This document shows positions 17,699-25,325 of a stretch of DNA of 64,000 bases, in pieces. The stretch lies in the NCBI GenBank assembly GCA_001777915.1, contig MFFN01000005.1:124001-188000 (forward strand), written 5' to 3'. The notes beneath the pieces are model-generated. The model worked only from the letters and a program-made list of their open reading frames with translations. It did not search any database and had not been told where the DNA came from. Every line of letters begins with the position of its first letter. Position 1 is the first letter of the stretch. Position numbers and translations under genes: made by a program. The DNA is from Candidatus Edwardsbacteria bacterium RifOxyA12_full_54_48. Its GTDB lineage: Bacteria; Edwardsbacteria; AC1; EtOH8.

Positions 17699-18277
17699 AT
17701 GATGAAAACGGTGAATATACTCATCTGCGGCGTGGGCGGCCAGGGGGTGCTGCTGGCCGGGGACATCATAGCCGAGACCGCCATCGCCAGCGGGTTCGAT
17801 GCCAAAAAGAGCGAGGTCCATGGCATGGCCCAGAGGGGCGGCAGCGTGGTCAGCCATGTGCGTTACGGTGACAAGATCAACTCCCCATTGATCCGTGAGG
17901 GGGAGGCCGATGTCATCCTGTCGTTCGAGGAAATGGAGACCGCCCGATACCTGCAATTCCTAAAATCCGAAGGTTGCCTTATAATCAACCAACAGCAGGT
18001 GATCCCCATGTCGGTGGCCACCGGGAAGGCGGAATATCCGGTCGACATTGTCGAAAAGATCAAACAGCATATTAAGGACACAGTGCTGTGTCCAGGGATG
18101 GCGCTGGCCGAAAGGGCCGGCAGTCCCAAGGCCGTCAATACTGTCCTATTAGGGGCACTGGCCAGGAAATTGGAGCTGGCTCCCGAAAAATGGCAGAGTG
18201 TCATCTCCCGGAGGGTTCCGGCCAAGACCGTGGAACTGAATAAAAAAGCCTTTGAAACGGGGTACGGTCAGAAATAA
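17699..18277 (+). CDS. iorB: Indolepyruvate:ferredoxin oxidoreductase, beta subunit
   Basis: 192-aa gamma-type subunit of the 2-oxoacid:ferredoxin oxidoreductases. It opens with NILICGVGGQGVLLAGDIIAE and has the SEVHGMAQRGGSVVSHVR motif that contacts CoA. Two consecutive ATGs (17699 and 17702) are possible; the second has better spacing (5 nt) to the GGAG. It follows iorA by 11 nt, as is usual for the heterodimeric enzyme. Confidence 0.95.
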   Translation: MMKTVNILICGVGGQGVLLAGDIIAETAIASGFDAKKSEVHGMAQRGGSVVSHVRYGDKINSPLIREGEADVILSFEEMETARYLQFLKSEGCLIINQQQVIPMSVATGKAEYPVDIVEKIKQHIKDTVLCPGMALAERAGSPKAVNTVLLGALARKLELAPEKWQSVISRRVPAKTVELNKKAFETGYGQK

Positions 18278-18291
18278 CAGGCAGGATAAGA

Positions 18292-19038
18292 GTGAGACCG
18301 TTTGGCGATATATCGCCCTACTACGACCTGCTGATGCAGGATGTGGATTATCGAGAATGGACAGATTATATCATGCATTTGGCCCAGCGGGCGGGTATAT
18401 CCAAAGGCAGTGCCCTGCTGGACCTGGCCTGCGGCACCGGGACATCGGCCCTGCTATTTGCCAAGGCGGGATATAATGTAAAAGGGATGGATCTGTCCCC
18501 AGGAATGCTGTATGCTGCCCGGGCCAAAGCAAGAAAATCCGAAGTCAAAATAAAATTCTTTCCGGGTGATATCCGGGATTTTCCTGCCAAAGAGGAGTAT
18601 TCAATAATTACCTGCCTTTTCGACAGCATGAATTACCTGCTTAAAGAAGAAGATTTCCTTAGCGCCTGCAGCTGTGCCCAGTGCGCCTTGTCCGGGCAGG
18701 GGGTGTTCATATTTGATGTTAATACCATCTTTGCCCTCACCAAATATTGGGATCAGCGGCTGGAGGTCAAAGAAGCCGAAGGGATGGTCTCCATTTGGCG
18801 GAACAGCTACGACTTCGTCCGCCATTATGCCAATTTGTCCCTGACGCTGTTCATCCCGCGGGAAAGGGGATATAAGAGAATAGATGAATTCCACCAAGAG
18901 AAAGCTTTCCCCTTGGACGATGTGAAGTCAATGCTTAAAAAAGCAGGTTTTGGGAAAATAGAGATATTCAAGCATTTGACCCTGAAGCCACCCCAACCCA
19001 ATACTATCCGGGCCACCATAATCGCCTATAAGAAGTAA
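18292..19038 (+). CDS. Class I SAM-dependent methyltransferase
   Basis: 248 aa, GTG start at 18292 preceded by AGGATAAGA. The Rossmann motif I LLDLACGTGTSALLFAKAG (residues about 43-61), motif II GMDLSPGML, and the acidic GDIRDF and CLFDSMNYL segments define a SAM-binding methyltransferase. The C-terminal half resembles the methyltransferase type 11/25 group often called SAM-dependent methyltransferase in anaerobes. The substrate is not identifiable. It ends one base before the endonuclease Q gene, so it is probably in the same transcript. Confidence 0.8.
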   Translation: MRPFGDISPYYDLLMQDVDYREWTDYIMHLAQRAGISKGSALLDLACGTGTSALLFAKAGYNVKGMDLSPGMLYAARAKARKSEVKIKFFPGDIRDFPAKEEYSIITCLFDSMNYLLKEEDFLSACSCAQCALSGQGVFIFDVNTIFALTKYWDQRLEVKEAEGMVSIWRNSYDFVRHYANLSLTLFIPRERGYKRIDEFHQEKAFPLDDVKSMLKKAGFGKIEIFKHLTLKPPQPNTIRATIIAYKK

Positions 19039-19039
19039 T

Positions 19040-20290
19040 ATGCGTTTCATCGCCGACCTCCATATACACTCCAAGTACAGCCGGGCCACCAGCCAGGACA
19101 TGGACCTGGAGCACATAACCGAATGGGCCCAATATAAGGGCCTGGGCCTCTTGGGCAGCGGGGATTTCACCCATCCCGATTGGTTGAAGGAGTTGAGGTT
19201 CAAACTGGAATCCAAGGACAACGGAATCTACCATTATCGGGGGGTAGATTTTATGCTGACGGCCGAAGTCTGCAACCTATTCACCAAAGACGGAAAGAGC
19301 CGCAAAATACACAACATGATCTTCGCCCCGTCATTCGAGGTGGTGGAACAGATCAACCGGCAGCTTAAACGCCATGCCGATCTTTCCATGGACGGACGGC
19401 CCATAGTCAACTTATATGCCTCCCGCTTGGTGGAATTGGTGATGGGCATCTCCCCGGATTGCTTGGTGATCCCGGCCCATATCTGGACCCCGCATTTTTC
19501 GCTGTTCGGGGCAAACTTCGGTTTTAACAGCCTGGAGGAATGCTACGAGGATCAAGCCGAGAACATTCATGTGCTGGAGACCGGGCTTTCCTCCGATCCG
19601 GCCATGAACTGGCGGCTGAGCGAACTTGACAGGCATTCCCTGATATCAAATTCCGATGCCCACAGCCCTTCAAAACTGGGACGCGAGGCCAATGTTTTCG
19701 ACTGCGACATGGATTATAAGACCATCTGTCAGGCTTTAAAAAGACAGGATATCTCCCGGTTATTGTATACCATCGAATATTTACCCGAGGAGGGAAAGTA
19801 CTTCCATGACGGACACCGTAAGTGTCTTTCCCGCCTGACCCCAAAAGAAGCCAGGGACGGCGGTAATGATTGTCCGGTTTGCGGCAAAAAACTGACCATC
19901 GGGGTTATGCACCGGATAGAAGAGTTATCTGATAGGCCGCCGGGGATAAAGCCGGCCAACGCCATTCCCTTCAGGCATCTGGTGCCGCTGGAGGAGATAA
20001 TAGCCATGGCCTTTGGGCTGGGAACCGGAACTCAAACCGTGCTTCATGAGTATCACCAGCTGGTAAAAGCTTTTGGCAATGAGTTCACCGTTTTGCTGGA
20101 GGCCACCAAGGCTGAGCTGAACGAAGTGACCAACAACAAAGTAGCCGACGGGATAGTAAGAGTGCGGCAGGGAAAGGTCACCATCACCCCCGGCTATGAC
20201 GGGGAGTACGGGAAGCTGAACATATTTGACGGGGACCGCCGCCAGAGCCATAAAACAAATGAACCGGAAGAACAGCTGGAGATATTTTGA
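19040..20290 (+). CDS. Endonuclease Q-family PHP-domain nuclease
   Basis: 416 aa. It begins MRFIADLHIHSKYSRATS, the metal-binding HxH start of PHP phosphoesterases, followed by the EndoQ-type HITEWAQYKGL and GSGDFTHPDWL, IPAHIWTPHFSLFG, and SNSDAHSPSKLGREAN histidine/aspartate motifs. Near residue 256-280 it has a Cys4-type zinc motif (HRKC...DCPVCGKKL). EndoQ proteins cut DNA 5' of deaminated bases (hypoxanthine, uracil, xanthine) and were described in Thermococcales and some bacteria. The repair role is from family knowledge. It overlaps the HAD gene by one base. Confidence 0.85.
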   Translation: MRFIADLHIHSKYSRATSQDMDLEHITEWAQYKGLGLLGSGDFTHPDWLKELRFKLESKDNGIYHYRGVDFMLTAEVCNLFTKDGKSRKIHNMIFAPSFEVVEQINRQLKRHADLSMDGRPIVNLYASRLVELVMGISPDCLVIPAHIWTPHFSLFGANFGFNSLEECYEDQAENIHVLETGLSSDPAMNWRLSELDRHSLISNSDAHSPSKLGREANVFDCDMDYKTICQALKRQDISRLLYTIEYLPEEGKYFHDGHRKCLSRLTPKEARDGGNDCPVCGKKLTIGVMHRIEELSDRPPGIKPANAIPFRHLVPLEEIIAMAFGLGTGTQTVLHEYHQLVKAFGNEFTVLLEATKAELNEVTNNKVADGIVRVRQGKVTITPGYDGEYGKLNIFDGDRRQSHKTNEPEEQLEIF

Positions 20291-21084
20291 TGGATACCTG
20301 GGGAAACAGCAAAGGTGAAAAATGGGTGTTCCTTGATGTGGGGAATGTGATATTTTACGACCTGCCCCTGTTGGCCAGGATCTGGAGATATTTTTATCTG
20401 ACATTGAAAGAGGGCGGGCTCAGCCTTTCCTTCGAGGAGGTGCTCCGGGAAAGGGAGAAGCTGCTACAGAACAACCCTCCGGAGATGAACCCCAGGAAGA
20501 TGATCGCCGATAAATATGCCGGGCATATCGACCGGGAAATTGTGGACCGGGCGGTAAATCAATGGCGGTCGGTCTATCCGGGTTCGAATCATCCGGTATC
20601 CGGCATATTTGACCTGTTAAAAAGCCTTCAGGAAAATTACAACTTAGGAATAATTGCCAATCAGCCGCCCCTGGCCATGGATGAACTTAAAAAATACCAG
20701 CTGGAAGGGTATTTCAAGCACATCATAATCAGCGATATGGTGGGTCTTCACAAGCCGGATCCCGAAATATTCCGGCATGCCGTTGAACTGGCCGGGGCCA
20801 GGCCGGAACAATGCCTGATGGTGGGAGACCGGATAGACAATGACGTCCGCCCGGCCAAAATGGTGGGAATGAGGGCCGTCTGGCTGAATATGGACTTCCA
20901 CCTGATGAATTACCAACCGGCGGACGACTATGAAAGGCTTTATATCGAAAGCTATCTGCGGATAACGGGGATAGACCAGTCTTATAAGGGCTCGGGCTAT
21001 GAACCCGATGGCGTCATCGCAAGCCTGGGTGAGCTTCCGCGGACAATTGGATCAATAATGACCGAGCAGGAGGTGGCTGGATGA
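20290..21084 (+). CDS. HAD-superfamily phosphatase (subfamily IA)
   Basis: 264 aa from the ATG at 20290, which overlaps the preceding TGA by one base; a TTG three bases earlier is less likely. It has the nucleophile motif FLDVGNVIFYD in a DxGN form, as in YihX-like sugar phosphatases, the helical cap, the lysine motif GLHKPDPEIF and the acidic motif MVGDRIDNDVRPAKMVGM. It probably removes phosphate from a small sugar phosphate or nucleotide; the substrate is unknown. It is co-transcribed with endonuclease Q and the HIT gene, with 1-nt and 4-nt overlaps. Confidence 0.82.
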   Translation: MDTWGNSKGEKWVFLDVGNVIFYDLPLLARIWRYFYLTLKEGGLSLSFEEVLREREKLLQNNPPEMNPRKMIADKYAGHIDREIVDRAVNQWRSVYPGSNHPVSGIFDLLKSLQENYNLGIIANQPPLAMDELKKYQLEGYFKHIIISDMVGLHKPDPEIFRHAVELAGARPEQCLMVGDRIDNDVRPAKMVGMRAVWLNMDFHLMNYQPADDYERLYIESYLRITGIDQSYKGSGYEPDGVIASLGELPRTIGSIMTEQEVAG

Positions 21085-21566
21085 AAAAGCTGTGGGCCCC
21101 CTGGCGCATGAAATATATCACCGGTGCCGCTGACAAAAACCAGGCAGGCTGCATTTTCTGCAAAAAATCCAAAAGCAAAGCCGATCATGATAATTACATC
21201 CTGCACCGCGGCAATAGGGGGTTCATTATGATGAACATCTTTCCCTACAACAACGGGCATCTGATGATCGCTCCCTACCGTCATGTGGGAGATTTTTCCG
21301 CCCTGAACGATGCGGAGCTTCTTGAGATCATGCAGCTGGCGCAGGCTTGCCAGAAGGCCATGACCAAGGTTATGAAACCGCAGGGGTTCAACCTGGGATT
21401 CAACCTGGGCCGGGTGGCGGGAGCCGGGATAGAGGATCATGTCCATCTCCATCTGGTTCCGCGCTGGAACGGTGACACCAATTTCATGCCGGTGCTGGCT
21501 GATACCAAGGTGGTGTCGGAGGCCCTGGGGGATACTTTTAAAAAACTGAAGAAAGCCCTTAAGTGA
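21081..21566 (+). CDS. HIT-family nucleotide hydrolase/phosphorylase
   Basis: 161-aa HIT protein. The catalytic triad H120-V-H122-L-H124-L-V-P is intact. The N-terminal MKKLWAPWRMKYI and CIFCKKSK resemble the Ap4A phosphorylase-like HIT group of anaerobes and actinobacteria, which process dinucleoside polyphosphates. The two Cys in CIFC could bind zinc together with a His. It starts within the HAD stop codon (4-nt ATGA overlap). Cleaning up of nucleotide by-products near a DNA-repair nuclease is a possible theme. Confidence 0.9.
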   Translation: MKKLWAPWRMKYITGAADKNQAGCIFCKKSKSKADHDNYILHRGNRGFIMMNIFPYNNGHLMIAPYRHVGDFSALNDAELLEIMQLAQACQKAMTKVMKPQGFNLGFNLGRVAGAGIEDHVHLHLVPRWNGDTNFMPVLADTKVVSEALGDTFKKLKKALK

Positions 21567-21631
21567 TGTTAGCAAATGGAGATGAATACGATAAAGACGG
21601 ACGAAAACATCGGACCTGACGTATTTGTCCG

Positions 21632-22699
21632 ATGTTAAATAATACAAAACAGGCACAAGTGGCGGTGGCTATGTCCGGTGGGGTGGACAGCACCGTGGCC
21701 GCAGCCCTGCTGGTGAAAAAAGGCCTCCGGGCCATCGGGCTGACCATGAAGCTTTTTTCTGCATCCGAGGCGCATTCGTCAACCAATTGCTGCGCCAATG
21801 AAGCAATAGAGGCGGCCGAAAGGGCGGCATCAAAGCTGGGTATTGAGCATCGGATAATCGATTGCCGCAAAGAATTCAATGAAATGGTGATAGGCAATTT
21901 TCTCAGTGAATACGCCAAGGCCCGGACGCCCAATCCCTGCGTAGTATGCAATAAAAGCATCAAATTCGGGCTGCTGATGGAGACAGCCCTGGCTATGGGC
22001 TGCACCCATCTGGCTACGGGTCATTATGCCAGGATCTGCAAAAGACAGGATAGGTATATTCTGGCTAAAGCCAAGGATAAGCAGAAGGATCAGTCATATT
22101 TTTTATGGATGCTAAGCCAGCGGCAGTTGCAATCAACCATGTTCCCTTTAGGCAATTATGAGAAACAGCAGATCAGGAGAATGGCCGCGGCCCTTGGCCT
22201 TGAGGCGGCAGATAAACCGGAGAGCCAAGAAATATGCTTTATTCCCCAGGGGCATTACAGTCAGTATCTGAAAAATAAAATGGATGTCCCCGGTGGGGAC
22301 ATAGTTGACAGTAGTGGGAAAATCATTGGCCGTCACCAAGGAATAGCCAACTATACCATAGGGCAACGGGAGGGGCTGGGGATAGCATTGGGAAAACCGC
22401 AATATGTAATAGGCCTTGATCCATTAAAGAATCGGGTGATTATAGGGGACGACCAATACCTTTATAAGGATATCATGGATGTTGAGACTGTGAATTGGTC
22501 TATCAAAATTCCCAGCCGTCAGATAAAGGCTGAGGTAAAAATCAGGAACCAACATAAAGGCTCACCTGCCTTTATCAAGCCTGCCGGCGGGCGATCGGTT
22601 CAAATAAGATTTATAAAAAGCCAAAGGGCCATCAGCCCGGGCCAGTCCGCGGTATTCTACCGGGGAGATCTGCTTCTGGGGGGCGGGTTGATAAAATAA
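21632..22699 (+). CDS. mnmA: tRNA 2-thiouridine(34) synthase MnmA
   Basis: 355 aa, the standard length. The PP-loop SGGVDSTVAA near residues 13-22 adenylates U34. Catalytic cysteines are C103 (in NPCVVCN) and C202 (in QEICFIP), matching the pair that forms the persulfide-disulfide in the family. GHYARI and DQSYFLWML are further signatures. It installs 2-thiouridine in tRNA-Lys, -Glu and -Gln; tRNA-Gln is encoded at 12903-12976. It is 65 nt after the HIT gene and ends at a strong terminator. Confidence 0.96.
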   Translation: MLNNTKQAQVAVAMSGGVDSTVAAALLVKKGLRAIGLTMKLFSASEAHSSTNCCANEAIEAAERAASKLGIEHRIIDCRKEFNEMVIGNFLSEYAKARTPNPCVVCNKSIKFGLLMETALAMGCTHLATGHYARICKRQDRYILAKAKDKQKDQSYFLWMLSQRQLQSTMFPLGNYEKQQIRRMAAALGLEAADKPESQEICFIPQGHYSQYLKNKMDVPGGDIVDSSGKIIGRHQGIANYTIGQREGLGIALGKPQYVIGLDPLKNRVIIGDDQYLYKDIMDVETVNWSIKIPSRQIKAEVKIRNQHKGSPAFIKPAGGRSVQIRFIKSQRAISPGQSAVFYRGDLLLGGGLIK

Positions 22700-22729
22700 A
22701 AGGTTCGGTCAACTTGACCGAACCTTTTT
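22699..22729. terminator. Bidirectional terminator between mnmA and the LolA-like gene
   Basis: AAAGGTTCGGTCAA pairs with TTGACCGAACCTTT across a minimal loop, with A-run before and T-run after. It serves the convergent genes mnmA (plus) and the 266-aa gene (minus). Confidence 0.8.
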
Positions 22730-22741
22730 GAATACTCCCGG

Positions 22742-23542
22742 TTACTCTCCCCCGGGAACCATCCCCTTGAACATATCCTTGAATCCGGCCTTCTTTTCGC
22801 TCTTGCCGATCACAAACAAAGCGTCGTCCACCCCTTTGTTGATATCGACCGACTTCACTATGATGGTTGAAATGGGCTGTTTGTCCTTCTCGTAGAACAG
22901 CTCGGTTTTGAACGGCATCACCCAATTGCCGATCACCTTGCGAAAATCGGAATAAAGGGCGAAGGCTTTTTTCTTCTTTTCAACCGTCATTTCAGCCTTG
23001 ACCTGCACCAGATTATCGGCATCTATCCAAATTCTGTCAAAGGGGACCTGATCTTCCTTTTGGCCTGAAACATACTCTATGATATAACAATTTCGATCGC
23101 CGATCTTTTCTGTTCCGGTGATCTTGCCGTTCTTGACCAGGTCCGCCCACCATTTCCAGGATCTGTCCTTTTGGTATTTTGCCTGATCCTTTTCGGAGAG
23201 CTTCTTTTTGCCCATGAAGGGGGCTATCATCCACATATCGGTGCCGTCGAAAAGTATTGTGGTCTCCATTTTCATGCCCTTCTCCTGGCTGGCATTAACC
23301 TTAGTGTCCAGCCTGAATTTATCCCCCTTGTAGCAATAGGTGGCATCGCTTATAATGTTGCCATCTTTGCTGACCAGGGTTATTTCCTGAACCATGGTCA
23401 TATCCTTGATCTGCCTCTCCAGCTTGCCGTAGCGGTCCTGGAACTTTTGGGCCAGTTGGGAAATATCTTGCGCCAAAACATGCGTTGCGGTGAGGGCTGC
23501 CAGTGTGGTCGTTAGGACGGGTAACAGTAAATTGTATCGCAT
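22742..23542 (-). CDS. LolA-like outer-membrane lipoprotein-sorting/carrier protein
   Basis: 266-aa periplasmic protein with a cleavable signal peptide (residues 1-24, ending THVLAQ). The remainder is the half-barrel LolA/LolB-like pattern: repeated beta-strands such as YCYKGDKFRLDTK, TILFDGTDMWMIAPF, NCYIIEYVS and RIWIDADNLVQVKAEM. Such proteins carry lipoproteins or lipids between membranes. The family is broad, so true LolA activity is only possible. It is encoded alone, upstream of a convergent terminator. Confidence 0.7.
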   Translation of the reverse strand: MRYNLLLPVLTTTLAALTATHVLAQDISQLAQKFQDRYGKLERQIKDMTMVQEITLVSKDGNIISDATYCYKGDKFRLDTKVNASQEKGMKMETTILFDGTDMWMIAPFMGKKKLSEKDQAKYQKDRSWKWWADLVKNGKITGTEKIGDRNCYIIEYVSGQKEDQVPFDRIWIDADNLVQVKAEMTVEKKKKAFALYSDFRKVIGNWVMPFKTELFYEKDKQPISTIIVKSVDINKGVDDALFVIGKSEKKAGFKDMFKGMVPGGE

Positions 23543-23647
23543 GGCTTACTCCATTTGTTATTTGTTTGCAATCTTATTGATCATGTCGTTGTGATAATAT
23601 ATATTATTTTTGATCAAAACGCAACAGCTTATTTCAACATACTCCTG

Positions 23648-25183
23648 TTAGAAATTAACCCGGCAAATATATATTTGGGGTGAATCGGATATAACAATCT
23701 GTCCGGGTATTTCCCGGATGTCTTCAAGGCTGGGCAGGAAGGGCTTGTAGACCTTTTGTTTGAAAAATATCAAAAAACTACCGTTCCTGCTGCCCGGCGC
23801 ATTCCCCGGGACGGCTGATTTTACCAGACTGGAAAGCTGGTTATTGTTTAAAAGGGAGGGCTCCTTGCCGGTCAGGGCATATAAAAGCTCTGGATCGTTT
23901 GTCAAAAAAGCGCCATCTTTCGGCAATTCATCCAGAATTTGTATGGAATCCATTTTGTGCCAATTGAATCGTTGGTAGGCATCCCATTTAACGGAATTGG
24001 TCCGATCTACTCCCCACCAGATCCCAAAGGCGGTGGAGGAGGTTATCCAAAATACAACGATCGTTGCTAAAAATAGATTCATTTGAATTGGTTTTGAAAA
24101 CAAGGGAAACATAAGCAGCAGCAGGACGTAGGCCGGAGACAGTATCCGGTAATCGAGCATGATGGCGGGATCTAAAAAAAGGATAGAGGCAAACAGGGAG
24201 ATGATGTATGAAGCCAAGCATAAAAGAATAAAAAGGTGTGATTTCGAAAATTTTGACAATAACCGTTTCTGGGACATGGCAGTTATTTGAGGGGCCCAAT
24301 ATTTAAACAAAAGGAACAAGATCAAGAAAAAAGAAATAAATCTTACATAACCCAAATAATTCATATCTACTTCAAACATCAGCCACCACAAGATCGTCTG
24401 AAGGCCCTTAAGTAGGGATAATTTGACCAGCGGATAAACATCGAATGACCGGTCGGCAGCGGAAGAGGTGTAATGGATATTTCTTGCAACCCAGAGCATC
24501 AAACCGGAAAAGGAGACAAGAATAAAAGAAATAACCCGAAGCAAAGTTGTTTTATTTGCTCCGGCCCTGAATGAAACAAGAAATATAAGTACGGATATTA
24601 TGAAGGCAACGCCGATATATCGGGAGAGGGCGGCCAGGCCCAAGAAAAATCCCGAGAGTAAAAGTACTGGAAATGTCCCCCTCTCTGCGTAACGCATAAC
24701 GCACCAAATCGCAAGCAGTATAAGCGAAATAAAAAGAGGTTCGGAAACGGCCATCATGTGAAGCAAAAGCAAATGGGTGGAAAAAAGGAAAAGCAAAGAG
24801 GTGATAACTGCAGCGCATCTCCACTTGGTCAGCATTGAGGAAAGAAGGCCGGTTAAAAAAATATTGGATCCAAAAAGGAGAGCATTCAGCCATCTTGATG
24901 CAACCAGTATGTCAAAACCAAGTTTGTCGGCAAAAGCCAGCATCAGGGGATATAGCGGGGGAAAGTGGGTCATGGGTTTCAGCTGCCCGTTGGCGGACCA
25001 TTCGCTCAGCCCTGCGCCGCGGGAATAATTCAGGGCCGAAGACAGGTATACCGTGGAGTCGTTATTTATGGCGACACCCCACCGGGTAAGCCAGAGAATG
25101 ATAAATAACCCGGCAAAGGAAGCCAGTGGCAGGAAATAGAACGGGAAAATAGCCGGGCAATATTTGTCGGTTCTATAAAGCAT
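23648..25183 (-). CDS. GT39-like membrane glycosyltransferase (ArnT/PMT superfamily)
   Basis: About 511 aa with eleven or more hydrophobic helices. The first extracytoplasmic loop contains NNDSTVYLSSALNY and later THFPPLYPLMLA, the pattern of the GT-C fold (acidic residue after helix 1 and the PLYP motif) seen in phospholipid-carrier-dependent sugar transferases. A soluble C-terminal part (about residues 410-511) follows. The start is taken as the ATG at 25183; a TTG at 25189 is also in frame and no clear ribosome-binding site separates them. It would transfer a sugar from a polyprenyl-phosphate donor to a lipid or protein at the outer face of the inner membrane. Acceptor unknown. Confidence 0.75.
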   Translation of the reverse strand: MLYRTDKYCPAIFPFYFLPLASFAGLFIILWLTRWGVAINNDSTVYLSSALNYSRGAGLSEWSANGQLKPMTHFPPLYPLMLAFADKLGFDILVASRWLNALLFGSNIFLTGLLSSMLTKWRCAAVITSLLFLFSTHLLLLHMMAVSEPLFISLILLAIWCVMRYAERGTFPVLLLSGFFLGLAALSRYIGVAFIISVLIFLVSFRAGANKTTLLRVISFILVSFSGLMLWVARNIHYTSSAADRSFDVYPLVKLSLLKGLQTILWWLMFEVDMNYLGYVRFISFFLILFLLFKYWAPQITAMSQKRLLSKFSKSHLFILLCLASYIISLFASILFLDPAIMLDYRILSPAYVLLLLMFPLFSKPIQMNLFLATIVVFWITSSTAFGIWWGVDRTNSVKWDAYQRFNWHKMDSIQILDELPKDGAFLTNDPELLYALTGKEPSLLNNNQLSSLVKSAVPGNAPGSRNGSFLIFFKQKVYKPFLPSLEDIREIPGQIVISDSPQIYICRVNF

Positions 25184-25267
25184 GACCAATGATAATATAT
25201 TTCAGCTCGGGAATACAAGCCCAAAATCCATGGATCATTTGCACAAGCAAATAAATATATTTATGAC

Positions 25268-25296
25268 TTGAAATTATGATATATAAATTGTATAGT
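25268..25296 (+). promoter_or_regulatory. Promoter of the histidine-kinase operon
   Basis: TTGAAA (25268-25273), 17-nt spacer, TATAGT (25291-25296). The start point near 25303 excludes the TTG at 25299 as start codon and supports the ATG at 25326. Confidence 0.6.
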
Positions 25297-25325
25297 TATT
25301 GCAACGAAGATGGTATAAGCGTATT

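Noticed and set aside
25299-25325. TTG start for the histidine kinase
   Set aside because: It lies at or before the likely transcription start set by the promoter at 25268-25296; the ATG at 25326 gives a usable leader.
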